Assembly (NCBI RefSeq): GCF_000969825.1
Contig: NZ_KQ033919.1
Span: 1,082,873-1,146,872 of the forward strand
Direction of reading: 5' to 3'
Source: Parabacteroides gordonii MS-1 = DSM 23371
GTDB lineage: Bacteria > Bacteroidota > Bacteroidia > Bacteroidales > Tannerellaceae
DNA length: 64,000 bases
A program made the position numbers and the translations under genes. This document shows positions 20,712 through 32,725 of this stretch, piece by piece. The notes beneath the pieces are model-generated. The model did not search any database. It worked only from the letters and a program-made list of their open reading frames with translations, and was not told where the DNA came from. Numbering within the stretch: the first letter of the stretch is position 1; the number at the start of each line of letters is the position of its first letter.

Positions 20712-21014
20712 TTATTTACGATATTTACGGGAGTTTGCTTTTACAACTATAATAACAGACCCAATCATAACAAGCAAAAGATTAAACAAGCCATTAAACG
20801 CCCACAACTCATACTTTGTCATGAAAAAAGCTCCTATGATCTGACAAAGTCCCATGCACAAAAAACATTTACATGCCATACGACCAACGGCATTCATATC
20901 AGTTTTCCGCTGCCGTTCTTTTGTCATAACATTAAGCATTCTCGGATATTTAACAACTATCAAACCCGTGACAATCAAAATGATCCCAACTATATAATTA
21001 TCTAAAAGATCCAT
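20712..21014 (-). CDS. small membrane protein, DUF3784-like
   Basis: A 100-residue protein with three predicted membrane helices (residues 7-22, about 50-70, 75-93). The pattern YIVGIILIVTGLIVVKYPRM then a basic loop resembles DUF3784 proteins. The frame is open further upstream, but the ATG at 21012-21014 gives a normal N-terminus and leaves 11 bp after the Yip1-like gene. Function unknown; its place after a DUF2089 regulator and a Yip1-like gene suggests one small operon. Confidence 0.7.
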   Translation of the reverse strand: MDLLDNYIVGIILIVTGLIVVKYPRMLNVMTKERQRKTDMNAVGRMACKCFLCMGLCQIIGAFFMTKYELWAFNGLFNLLLVMIGSVIIVVKANSRKYRK

Positions 21015-21025
21015 GCCTATAAATA

Positions 21026-21613
21026 TTAATAACACAAACCGATCAGATAGCGACAAAGAATATCCCCGCCAAACACAGCCACACAATAAAGAATGCCTAA
21101 CGGATATCCTTTCAGATTACAGGAAACTTTTAACGCTTTGAACATCCAGACCAATACCCACACCAGAAATATCACTCCGATCAGCGACAACCATACACCA
21201 GCCAGAAAGCCGGGTTGAGCCAAAAGTTCAGTCGGTGGTACATTCATATCCACTTTGGTCATATTTTGTATAGGGGGCAACATATTAAACAAGTTCATAA
21301 AAATAAAAGGCAATTGGGCAAAAGCGACAGTCCCCAACACATCAATCACCCTTATCCGTGAACGTGACAAGATCAGTCCGCCCAGATAAAACAGCAAAGC
21401 CGGAACGAGCCAGACAACCAAATGCTCGATAGCATAACACCACCAAGCCGGATTAGGAGCCGGGCCAAAATGTAACAGTCCGTGATAATGCCAGCCGGAA
21501 AGATAACAGATAACGGTAGAAACGACCATTCCTAAAAGTCCCCACCCTAATGCCTGAAAACCGGCAATCCGCTCAAACGGATTAATCAGAAAATTCATCC
21601 ATTGTTTTTTCAT
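21026..21613 (-). CDS. Yip1 family membrane protein
   Basis: A 195-residue polytopic protein with five predicted helices. It starts MKKQWMNFLINPFERIAGFQALGWG, the usual opening of bacterial Yip1-domain proteins (a conserved NPFER-type segment followed by a helix). A DVLGTVAFAQLPFIFMNL segment in the third helix region also fits. Its job in bacteria is not established. It overlaps the DUF2089 stop by 4 bp, so the two are translationally coupled. Confidence 0.75.
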   Translation of the reverse strand: MKKQWMNFLINPFERIAGFQALGWGLLGMVVSTVICYLSGWHYHGLLHFGPAPNPAWWCYAIEHLVVWLVPALLFYLGGLILSRSRIRVIDVLGTVAFAQLPFIFMNLFNMLPPIQNMTKVDMNVPPTELLAQPGFLAGVWLSLIGVIFLVWVLVWMFKALKVSCNLKGYPLGILYCVAVFGGDILCRYLIGLCY

Positions 21614-21894
21614 AATGATTCAATCTTATTTAGTTTATCTATCAGATCATCCAATACATTCCTGACAGTCGGATAACTTACCCCCATATTCTTAGCCATA
21701 TCTTTCAGGCTACCGCTGGATTTAATAAAGTCAATCACAAAAAGCTGTTCCTTCTCCGTCAGCTTTGCCAGAACGGGAAGTTCAAAACTTCCACAGACTT
21801 CCGTATCACATTGCTCACAAAACAATCTGCCCACTTTTAGCGGAGAGTCGCAGGCAGGACATTGCAAGGGTAATCTTCTCTTTTGCTCATTCAT
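21610..21894 (-). CDS. DUF2089-type zinc-ribbon/HTH regulator
   Basis: A 94-residue protein. The N-terminal zinc ribbon has C12-x2-C15 and C26-x2-C29; the C-terminal helix-turn-helix at about residues 60-88 reads GSLKDMAKNMGVSYPTVRNVLDDL. This matches DUF2089 proteins, predicted DNA-binding regulators. It is the first gene of a three-gene set with a Yip1-like and a DUF3784-like membrane protein and may control them. It has a good promoter and diverges from the C1 peptidase gene. Confidence 0.82.
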   Translation of the reverse strand: MNEQKRRLPLQCPACDSPLKVGRLFCEQCDTEVCGSFELPVLAKLTEKEQLFVIDFIKSSGSLKDMAKNMGVSYPTVRNVLDDLIDKLNKIESL

Positions 21895-21914
21895 TATATT
21901 TATCTTTTACGCAA

Positions 21915-21945
21915 CAAATATAACAACATATTTAATATTATCAAT
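21915..21945 (-). promoter_or_regulatory. promoter of the DUF2089-Yip1 set
   Basis: ATTG (21942-21945), 19 bp and TATATTTG (21915-21922) on the minus strand, 20 nt before the DUF2089 start. The -7 box is an exact match. Confidence 0.6.
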
Positions 21946-22059
21946 ATACAAATAAATATTATTCATTACATACTTAACTTTATCACACAAACAGAATAAA
22001 CCTCTCTCCGATCTCCTTCAACACAAATAATGACAACATATCTGTTTACTATACATGAT

Positions 22060-22093
22060 TTTGAATGATTACCGCCAACTTTTCTTATATTTG
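22060..22093 (+). promoter_or_regulatory. promoter of the C1 peptidase gene
   Basis: TATATTTG (22086-22093) is an exact -7 match; TTTG at 22060-22063 is 22 bp upstream, slightly wide. The start codon is 32 nt downstream. Confidence 0.5.
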
Positions 22094-22125
22094 CAAATAA
22101 ACTTAATACATAAACGAACTATATC

Positions 22126-23526
22126 ATGAAACGAAACAACCTATGGATGACAGCCCTGGCATTGGGGATCACATTGTCCGCCTATGGCCAACAGCCCGAC
22201 GGAGGTATTTCAACAGAGATGTTGCAACAGATCAAACAGTCTTACAAAGGGACTGCGGCGGATAAGGCTATACACAATGCGATCAGCAATAACGACATCA
22301 ACAAGTTAGCTGTCAATGCTGAAAGTAAAAACAACTTTGATACTTACTTCTCCAATAAAGTAAACAGCAAAGGCATCACCAACCAGAGATCATCCGGACG
22401 TTGCTGGTTATTTACCGGGTTGAATGTATTCCGTGCACAGGCTATAGCCAAATACAACATGGGAGATTTCCAGTTTTCACAAAACTACTCCTTCTTCTGG
22501 GATCAATTGGAAAAAGCCAACCTGTTCCTGCAAGGTATCATCGACACACGCGAAAAGCCGATGGACGACAAGATGGTTGAATGGTTATTCAAAAACCCGC
22601 TTAGCGATGGCGGACAGTTCACGGGAATATCCGACATCCTGGGAAAATATGGTGTAGTTCCTGCTGATGTAATGGTGGAAACCAATAGTAGCGAAAGCAC
22701 AGGAAGAATGGCAAACCTAATCGGCCTCAAATTAAAAGAGTTCGGTTTGCAACTACGTGACCAGTCAGCCAAAGGAACCAAGCCAGCCGCTTTGGAAAAG
22801 AACAAAACGGAAATGCTGGGTACTATTTACCGCATGCTGGTACTCAACCTGGGTGAACCGCCTACGAAATTTACCTGGACACGAAAAGATGCACAAGGCA
22901 ATCCGGTTGAAACCAAAGAATATACTCCCCAGTCATTCTTCGACGAATACATAGGCAAAGACCTGACAAACAATTATGTCATGCTGATGAACGACCCGAG
23001 CCGCGAATACTATAAACTGTATGAGATAGATTTCGACCGTCATCGTTACGACGGAAAGAACTGGACATACGTAAACCTTCCGATCGAAGATATCAAAGAA
23101 ATGGCCATCGCCTCTATCAAGGACAGCACTATGATGTATTTCTCCTGCGATGTCGGCAAATTCTTCGACCGCGAACGTGGCTTGCTGGATGTCAACTATT
23201 ATGATTATGGTTCATTGATGGGCACTACATTCGGCATGGACAAGAAACAGCGTATCCAGACTTTCGCCAGCGGTTCTTCGCACGCAATGACATTAATGGC
23301 TGTCGACCTCGATGCTAACGGTAAGCCTAAGAAATGGATGGTAGAAAACAGTTGGGGGCCGGGAGCCAATAACGGACACCTGATCATGACAGACGAATGG
23401 TTCAACGAATATATGTTCCGCCTGGTGGTTGACAAGAAGTTCATAACAGATAAAGTAAAAGATGTTCTCAAACAAACACCGACCCGCCTGCCAGCTTGGG
23501 ATCCGATGTTCCAGAACGAAGAATAA
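22126..23526 (+). CDS. exported C1 family cysteine peptidase (aminopeptidase C / bleomycin hydrolase-like)
   Basis: A 466-residue papain-like peptidase of the PepC/bleomycin hydrolase subfamily. The catalytic triad is C93 (SSGRCWLFTG), H386 (SSHAMTLMAVD) and N408 (VENSWGP). A signal peptide at residues 1-21 (cleavage near AYGQ) sends it to the periplasm or outside, unlike the cytoplasmic PepC of lactic acid bacteria. It is a single gene with its own promoter, ending at a hairpin shared with the PUL on the other strand. Confidence 0.93.
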   Translation: MKRNNLWMTALALGITLSAYGQQPDGGISTEMLQQIKQSYKGTAADKAIHNAISNNDINKLAVNAESKNNFDTYFSNKVNSKGITNQRSSGRCWLFTGLNVFRAQAIAKYNMGDFQFSQNYSFFWDQLEKANLFLQGIIDTREKPMDDKMVEWLFKNPLSDGGQFTGISDILGKYGVVPADVMVETNSSESTGRMANLIGLKLKEFGLQLRDQSAKGTKPAALEKNKTEMLGTIYRMLVLNLGEPPTKFTWTRKDAQGNPVETKEYTPQSFFDEYIGKDLTNNYVMLMNDPSREYYKLYEIDFDRHRYDGKNWTYVNLPIEDIKEMAIASIKDSTMMYFSCDVGKFFDRERGLLDVNYYDYGSLMGTTFGMDKKQRIQTFASGSSHAMTLMAVDLDANGKPKKWMVENSWGPGANNGHLIMTDEWFNEYMFRLVVDKKFITDKVKDVLKQTPTRLPAWDPMFQNEE

Positions 23527-23545
23527 TCTTATATATACCCGATAA

Positions 23546-23586
23546 ATAAAAGAGCCAACGGACTTAAGTTCCATTGGCTCTTTTAT
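23546..23586. terminator. bidirectional terminator between C1 peptidase and GH92 genes
   Basis: A stem of about 16 bp (TAAAAGAGCCAA-C-GGA with its partner, one wobble) at 23547-23562 and 23570-23586. It is A-rich on one side and T-rich on the other, so it works as an intrinsic terminator in both directions. Confidence 0.8.
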
Positions 23587-23599
23587 TATCTGAAGCAAC

Positions 23600-25924
23600 T
23601 CATTCATGCCCCCATGCGGAAGGAGCTTTTCCCATTTCAAGAACTAGCTCTCCCCCTTTTACTAAATCTTCATGCATCAGGTAGGATTTATCATAAGGCT
23701 TACCATTCAGACGGGCACTTTGTATATATACATTTTCCGGACTGTTATTATGAGCCTCGATCACAAACGTCTTCCCGGATGCATATTCCGGAGAGAGATT
23801 AAAGAGAACCTTCTCAAATACCGGACTTGTTATTTCATACCGTTGATCGCCCGGGCAGATCGGATGGATACCACTGGCTGCCAGCACATACCAGGCCGAC
23901 ATCTGACCGACATCTTCATTCCCAACCAAACCCTGTACCGAGTTTTTATAGGCATTCCTACAAATATCGCGCGTCCACTTCTGCGTCAGTTCGGGAGCAC
24001 CCAAGCGGTTAAAGAAGAACGGCACATGGTGTACCGGTTCGTTGGCATGATTATAATACTCATTCCATAAATAACCGTCCGGTGTCTTCTCAAACATATC
24101 CGTAAGGTCTGCCAGTACTTTCTCACGTCCCCCCATCAGCTCTATCATACCATCTACATCATGGGGAACAAACCAGCCTTGTTGATATGCATTGCTCTCC
24201 ACACAACCATATCCTTCCGCCAGGCGTCCCTGTTCCGGCAAGGCCTGAAAAACACCTTTATCATCCCGCTGACGAAACCAGCCATACGCCGGATCGTAAA
24301 TCGTCGAATAAGTGGCTGCCCTCTTGTCAAAATAAGTTTTATCTTCCTCTTTTCCTAACCATTCAGCCAAACGAGCCATACACCAGTCGCTATATGCATA
24401 TTCCAATGTATGGGAGATAGATCCCGGAGTATATCCGGCTTCATTATTACCGAACAAACGGGAAGTATTCAAAGCATATCGATAGGCTTTATCTATGTCA
24501 TAGGAACGAATTCCCTTTGAATAAGCATCACATAAAACAGAGATAGCCGGATTACCGATCATACAGCCGGAATAGGCGTTCAGAAGCTCCCAGCGTTCCA
24601 GATATTCATTCCCGCTCTGGTCGGCTATCTCGACCAGAGAATTGATCTGGTCGCTTACCAAAGCCGGATTGATAATCGTCTGCAAAGGCATCTGGCTGCG
24701 GAACACATCCCAACCGCTGAAGATAGTCCGCTTCGTGAAGTTATTGGCGACATGTACTTTCTTGTCAGCTCCGGTATATTCGCCATTCACGTCACTGCAT
24801 ATCCTGGGATCGATCATAGTATGATAAAGAGCCGTATAAAAGATAGCCTTTTCATCTTCAGAAGCTCCCGACACGGTCACTTTACCCAGGGCGTCGTCCC
24901 AGAGTAACTGACATTTAGCCAATGTATCGTCAAAATCCCAGCTATTCATCTCCGAATGCAGATTTTCCTCCGCATTCATCATACCCGTAAAAGAGATACC
25001 GCTTCTCATCAGGATCTGGTCGTTCTGCTCCGTATCGAAATCGGCATAAAAACCCAGGTGCTTTCCGACGAAAGAGGTTACCTCCGGTATGATCCGGGCA
25101 TTCTTCACCACTTCATGGTAACGGTCGCTTTCAATATCCTGACGTTTGCGTGTCCAGCCGTCAGGAATATCTGCCGACCATACCCCATGCGTTTTAAACG
25201 GGCGGGAAAATTCAGCGTAGAAGTAAACGGTGTAATCTGCTTTTCCATCGCCATTTCCCCAACCTCCACCGTCAGGCGTACATTTCATTTCACCCCGGAT
25301 GGTATGATCATTCACTATTTCTATAGCTTGCCAGACAGAAGTACCTCCCACTCTCCGTGCCAGGTCTATCTGTATATGTGCTTCTTTACTTTCCGGAAAA
25401 GTAAAACGCAGCATACCGCTGCGGGGCAGCGCTGTAGCTTCCGCCTTAATCCGGTAGTCGGTCAACATAACGGAATAATATCCGGCAGATGCTTTTTCCG
25501 AAGCTTTATCATACCGTGAACGATACCCGTTATCTGGATCGTCCTGGGTTCCGGAAAAAGTATGCAGTTTGCCGACAGTCGGCATCACCAACAGGTTCCC
25601 CAGGTCGCCATACCAGCCGATACCACTCATCTGCGTAAACGCGAATCCTTCGATAGAGGTATGTTCATAGCTATACCCCGGCCCGTTATCTCCTCCGGTT
25701 ATCGTATTCGGGCTCACCTGTACCATGCCGTAAGGCGCCGTAGCTCCCGGAAAAGTCTTCCCCAGTCCATGATAGGAACCACCAGCTTCCGTACTGGTGG
25801 ACGCTCCGATAAAAGGATTTACATAAGAGGAAAGAGGCTGGTCTCCCGGCTGGTCTTTCACAGACTTGCAGGAAGATGAAATAACACAGAGAACAACCAA
25901 ACACAAACGAACTATTTTTACCAT
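23600..25924 (-). CDS. GH92 family alpha-mannosidase (lipoprotein)
   Basis: A 774-residue glycoside hydrolase of family GH92, Ca-dependent exo-alpha-mannosidases. Signal peptide with lipobox SSSC (C19). Hallmarks: SYVNPFIGAS near the N-terminus, SGIGWYGDLGNLLVMP, PRSGMLRFTF, and the C-terminal GNEDVGQMSAWYVLAASG. Linkage specificity cannot be assigned. It is the last gene of the PUL, but a terminator and an own -7 box lie before it. Length is typical. Confidence 0.94.
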   Translation of the reverse strand: MVKIVRLCLVVLCVISSSCKSVKDQPGDQPLSSYVNPFIGASTSTEAGGSYHGLGKTFPGATAPYGMVQVSPNTITGGDNGPGYSYEHTSIEGFAFTQMSGIGWYGDLGNLLVMPTVGKLHTFSGTQDDPDNGYRSRYDKASEKASAGYYSVMLTDYRIKAEATALPRSGMLRFTFPESKEAHIQIDLARRVGGTSVWQAIEIVNDHTIRGEMKCTPDGGGWGNGDGKADYTVYFYAEFSRPFKTHGVWSADIPDGWTRKRQDIESDRYHEVVKNARIIPEVTSFVGKHLGFYADFDTEQNDQILMRSGISFTGMMNAEENLHSEMNSWDFDDTLAKCQLLWDDALGKVTVSGASEDEKAIFYTALYHTMIDPRICSDVNGEYTGADKKVHVANNFTKRTIFSGWDVFRSQMPLQTIINPALVSDQINSLVEIADQSGNEYLERWELLNAYSGCMIGNPAISVLCDAYSKGIRSYDIDKAYRYALNTSRLFGNNEAGYTPGSISHTLEYAYSDWCMARLAEWLGKEEDKTYFDKRAATYSTIYDPAYGWFRQRDDKGVFQALPEQGRLAEGYGCVESNAYQQGWFVPHDVDGMIELMGGREKVLADLTDMFEKTPDGYLWNEYYNHANEPVHHVPFFFNRLGAPELTQKWTRDICRNAYKNSVQGLVGNEDVGQMSAWYVLAASGIHPICPGDQRYEITSPVFEKVLFNLSPEYASGKTFVIEAHNNSPENVYIQSARLNGKPYDKSYLMHEDLVKGGELVLEMGKAPSAWGHE

Positions 25925-25955
25925 ACTATTATTGATTAAAGATTAAGAACGGAAG

Positions 25956-25963
25956 CAAAGATA
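25956..25963 (-). promoter_or_regulatory. -7 box of the GH92 gene
   Basis: TATCTTTG on the minus strand matches TAnnTTTG exactly, 31 nt before the GH92 start and just after the GH63 terminator. No clear -33 box. Confidence 0.4.
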
Positions 25964-25970
25964 CTATTTC

Positions 25971-26005
25971 ATAAAAAAAGCTGCCTCATAATGAGACAGC
26001 TTTTT
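25971..26005 (-). terminator. terminator of the susCD-GH2-GH63 transcript
   Basis: AAAAAGCTGTCTCAT pairs with ATGAGGCAGCTTTTT (one G-U pair on the minus strand, 2-nt loop) and is followed by further T residues. It lies 21 bp after the GH63 stop. Confidence 0.8.
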
Positions 26006-26025
26006 CACCTTTATACATTTATATC

Positions 26026-27942
26026 TTACTTACCATATTCTTCATACAGCATTAGCAAATGTGCCGAACTCCAACTGAAATGAGGAGCTTTCAAACGGCC
26101 CCCATTATGAGTATCATAGTTCTCATGAATAGGAGCGTCTTCCTTCAGGCCTTGCAAACGGGTAAATACCTGATCGGTAAAGGCATCGGCCTCTTTTTTA
26201 TATCCATACCGGCGAATACCGGATATTCCGAAATAAACCTGATCCAACCAGATAGGCCCCCTCCAATAACCGGCCGGCATAAACTTTGGATTATCTGCTG
26301 CAATTGTCGGGAAAGGAATATAAGTGGCAAACTTCGTCGTATCACTGAATATCTTCATTACGGCAGCAGCTTGTTCTTTCGATGCGATTTCTGCCCATAA
26401 CGGGATGCAAGCTTCCGTTCCTTCCTCCATAACAGACGTACCATCCAGCCGTTTATCAAAAAAGAAGCCCGGATCGGAAACAAAGAAGTAATCCTGTACC
26501 TGTGCTAATTTATCCGGTTCATCAAAAACAGCTCCGGCAACAGGTGCCAGTTTGGTTAACAACCGATGTTCAAGTGCCAGGAAAGCGTTCAGGTCGACAG
26601 ACTCCTGATCCATACTCCATGCCCCCTCGCTATTCTTTACCATAACAGCATTATCGAAACGGATTGCATTGTCCATTCCACTCTCCCAGGCAGCAGCTTC
26701 AAGGGTTCCGTCGCAAGAGCCAAACTCGCAGATACCGTTATTATTATGGTCACGGTGAGTGAACCACCATTTATAGTAATGAAGTAACTTAGGATACATT
26801 TCTTTCACAAAGGCAGTATCACCCGTTGCTTTATAGATCTCATCCACAGCCCAAGCAGCCAGAGGGGGTTTGCTGTCACGAGCATTGTTCTCAGAAGCAT
26901 CACTGTAAATACAGTCAATAATCATCCCTTCAGGTGTCTGATAATCAAACATGGTATGAACCTGATCCTTCGCCAGTTCCGGAGCGAAACGTGCCAAAGC
27001 GACTGCATGTTTCCAGGAGTCCCATCCCCAAAAGCCCATAAAGTAACCTACCGCATGACTGGGGGCAACTCCATCATGAAACAGATCTCCACGTGCACTT
27101 TTCCAGTTGGCTATCAAGGTAACAACCGCTTTTACGGCTATCCGGTTATAAACTTCCGGCATATCCGGACGCAGTACTTTGTCCAGGTAACCTTCCCAGC
27201 GACGAGCCGTCTCTTCACGGTATCCCGAAGGGGAAGCCTGCACAACAGTAGCTCTGTGTAATACAGATTGCCTAGACGCTTCATTCTCAAAGAAAGAAAT
27301 TACGACATCCGATCTCCCAGGGGTAAGTGTCAACGTTTCATATCCCTTTTCCGACGAAAGAATTCCCATTTCCGGACTGAATGTCAAAGCGACTCCCTCA
27401 CCCGAAGGCCATGTCAGCAAAACCCTGTTCTTATCTGTCGTACAAACAACATCACCAGGCAAGACCTCTCCGGAAAAACGGAGTAAAGTTTTCCGGTCGG
27501 ATGAACAAGTCAACAAAGCCGTCGATTTATCAACAAAGACCAGACGTTGTTCTATGCGTCCGGTTTTGGAAGAAGAAGACATATATAATTCTCCAGGAAA
27601 ATAGGATACCGAGTCCGGTGTATAAACGGCATCCGGTTCCTCCCCGTCGAAACGGACTTTCACCAAAGCATCGGAAAGCCACTGTCGCTTATTCATATCC
27701 AGATGGAAAGGGCCACAGAAACCATTTACCCACTGCTCCTGTTTCGGTATAGTAAACCCATACCATGCACCGGCATCAGTAAACCATCCCCTACAACGAG
27801 AAACGGAGTCCGGCGTATAACGTATGTTTAATATGTTACTATACTTACCGGCTGTTCCGGAAGAGGCTGGCTGCTGCACAGAACAACCTCCCCATCCTAT
27901 CACAGCCAGCAATAAAGCACCTATAAACAAATTGTGTTTCAT
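26026..27942 (-). CDS. GH63-like glycoside hydrolase (lipoprotein)
   Basis: A 638-residue exported lipoprotein (lipobox WGGC, C20). The catalytic (alpha/alpha)6 domain, about residues 260-635, has the GFWGWDSWKHAVALARF motif shared with E. coli YgjK and related GH63 enzymes, followed by SKPPLAAWAVDEIYK, HRDHNNNGICEFG and AAAWESGMDNAIRF. The N-terminal 230 residues form a beta-sandwich-like region. GH63 enzymes release glucose or mannose from alpha-linked glycans; substrate not determinable. It starts 15 bp after the GH2 stop. Confidence 0.88.
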   Translation of the reverse strand: MKHNLFIGALLLAVIGWGGCSVQQPASSGTAGKYSNILNIRYTPDSVSRCRGWFTDAGAWYGFTIPKQEQWVNGFCGPFHLDMNKRQWLSDALVKVRFDGEEPDAVYTPDSVSYFPGELYMSSSSKTGRIEQRLVFVDKSTALLTCSSDRKTLLRFSGEVLPGDVVCTTDKNRVLLTWPSGEGVALTFSPEMGILSSEKGYETLTLTPGRSDVVISFFENEASRQSVLHRATVVQASPSGYREETARRWEGYLDKVLRPDMPEVYNRIAVKAVVTLIANWKSARGDLFHDGVAPSHAVGYFMGFWGWDSWKHAVALARFAPELAKDQVHTMFDYQTPEGMIIDCIYSDASENNARDSKPPLAAWAVDEIYKATGDTAFVKEMYPKLLHYYKWWFTHRDHNNNGICEFGSCDGTLEAAAWESGMDNAIRFDNAVMVKNSEGAWSMDQESVDLNAFLALEHRLLTKLAPVAGAVFDEPDKLAQVQDYFFVSDPGFFFDKRLDGTSVMEEGTEACIPLWAEIASKEQAAAVMKIFSDTTKFATYIPFPTIAADNPKFMPAGYWRGPIWLDQVYFGISGIRRYGYKKEADAFTDQVFTRLQGLKEDAPIHENYDTHNGGRLKAPHFSWSSAHLLMLYEEYGK

Positions 27943-27957
27943 ATCAACTACTTTAAA

Positions 27958-31092
<3,135 letters not shown>

Positions 31093-31111
31093 TTATTGAT
31101 TTAATAAGAAA

Positions 31112-31143
31112 GGGTGCCTCCCGCATGAGGCGAAGAGACACCC
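31112..31143 (-). terminator. hairpin between susD and GH2 (partial terminator)
   Basis: GGGTGTCTC pairs with GAGGCACCC (9 bp, one wobble on the minus strand) with a small inner CGC/GCG stem, followed by TTTCTTATT. Such hairpins after susD can reduce downstream expression compared with the susCD transcript; readthrough into GH2 is likely. Confidence 0.6.
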
Positions 31144-31188
31144 GATTATAATTATAGTTGTGTCTATGCTATTTTTACCAGGCTTGTA

Positions 31189-32697
31189 TCAATGAAGCGC
31201 ATTGTTAGTATTTATTTCCTGAATAGGTATCGGATAGAAATTATTCTTATCAGGATTAAAGTCACGTCCTACCGCCTTCAACGCTTCCTGTGTTTTACCC
31301 CAACGGCGAAGATCATAAAAACGAAGGTTTTCCAACGGAAATTCCAGTAGTCGTTCATGTTCGATCTGTTCACGAACCTGTGCCTGTGACGTTCCCTTCA
31401 TATCCGGCATATCCGCCCGTTCACGCACCTGATTGATCAGGGAAATAGCTTCAGTTGTTTGTCCCAGTTCATTCAACGCTTCGGCTTTCATCAGCAGGAC
31501 ATTTGCATAACGCATCAGCGGAATATTCGGTGCAAAGTAATTGTTTTCCATACCTTCATAATCTGTCGGCATAAATTTCCGGAATGCAGGCTTATTTTTA
31601 CCTTCAAACCATTCATCATATGTATATCCATATACACGTCCGGCCTCCGGATCATTAAAATAATCGCACTGGAAGAAAATCGTTTCATACAAACGACTGT
31701 CGTAACGGCCTGTCGTTGCAATCTGTCCTTCCTTCATGTATTCATTCATCAACATATTATTCGGAAGGATTTCATCCCAGCCCCAAAGTTCGGAACAGCC
31801 GATCCAGCGATGGAGCTGTGTTTTATACCAGGCACCATTCGCATCCGACATCGACATCTGTAACTCAAAAATACCCTCCTGCGAATTCTTATTACTACCA
31901 TCAAACATAGATTTGAAGTTCTTTACCAGGTCATAGCCTTTTACATTATTGAAAGCATCTACAGCAGCCTTTAATTCTGAGTCTTTGTTGGCAGATTCTT
32001 CATAAGCTCTTGTCAGGTGAGCCCAACCGATATAAGCATAGGCAGCCCCTTTGGTTGCACGTCCCAACTGGTCGGAAGTACGGGTTTCCGGCAATGCAGT
32101 AGCCTTGGTCAATTCACCGATAATAAAATCCCATGCTTCTTCACGTGTAGCCAACGCTTTATCCAACTGGTCGGTCGAGGAGATATAAGCATCACGAATA
32201 ACAATCTCCTTCCAGTTCAAAAGAAGTTTCATATGATAATAACCACGCAGGAAATGAGCCTCATTCAAAATCGTATTCCGTTCTTCTTCCGTAATCTTAT
32301 CTGCCGGAATATTCGGAACATTTTCAATTACCTGGTTACAGTAGTTTACCCCCCTGTAAGCATCCTGCCAGTAATAAGTGAACTGGGAATTACCATTCGT
32401 ATAAGTAAAGTTGGCCAGCTCTACCCAGTTCGGATAATTCAGGGCATCGGAACCCAGGTTCACAATATCTTCACGATAAGCCTCTACCGGCCATTTTACT
32501 TCTGCAAAGCTCCAGGTATCGGTAAACGATTCCAGTTGAGAATAGGCTGCAGCCAGTCCTGCTTCCGCATCCGATTTATCACGCCAGAAAGAATCGGTTG
32601 TCAGTTGATCCGGTGATTGCACTGTCAGGAAATCATCACAACCGGTGATTGCTCCCATTAATAATAAAGTAGCAACGATATATTTTATCTTTTTCAT
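31189..32697 (-). CDS. SusD/RagB family nutrient-binding lipoprotein
   Basis: A 502-residue SusD-like lipoprotein that caps the SusC channel and binds glycan outside the cell. The start is the ATG at 32695-32697 (MKKIKYIVATLLLMGAITGC, lipidated C20); the longer frame would run into susC. SusD hallmarks: FLTVQSPDQLTTDSFW, then TPR-like helices (AHFLRGYYHMKLLLNWKEIV), a C-terminal RYANVLLMKAEALNELG and ERLLEFPLENLRFYDLRRWG. It starts 28 bp after the susC stop. Confidence 0.96.
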   Translation of the reverse strand: MKKIKYIVATLLLMGAITGCDDFLTVQSPDQLTTDSFWRDKSDAEAGLAAAYSQLESFTDTWSFAEVKWPVEAYREDIVNLGSDALNYPNWVELANFTYTNGNSQFTYYWQDAYRGVNYCNQVIENVPNIPADKITEEERNTILNEAHFLRGYYHMKLLLNWKEIVIRDAYISSTDQLDKALATREEAWDFIIGELTKATALPETRTSDQLGRATKGAAYAYIGWAHLTRAYEESANKDSELKAAVDAFNNVKGYDLVKNFKSMFDGSNKNSQEGIFELQMSMSDANGAWYKTQLHRWIGCSELWGWDEILPNNMLMNEYMKEGQIATTGRYDSRLYETIFFQCDYFNDPEAGRVYGYTYDEWFEGKNKPAFRKFMPTDYEGMENNYFAPNIPLMRYANVLLMKAEALNELGQTTEAISLINQVRERADMPDMKGTSQAQVREQIEHERLLEFPLENLRFYDLRRWGKTQEALKAVGRDFNPDKNNFYPIPIQEINTNNALH

Positions 32698-32725
32698 TGT
32701 CTTTGTGATTTTAAATAATTTGTAA

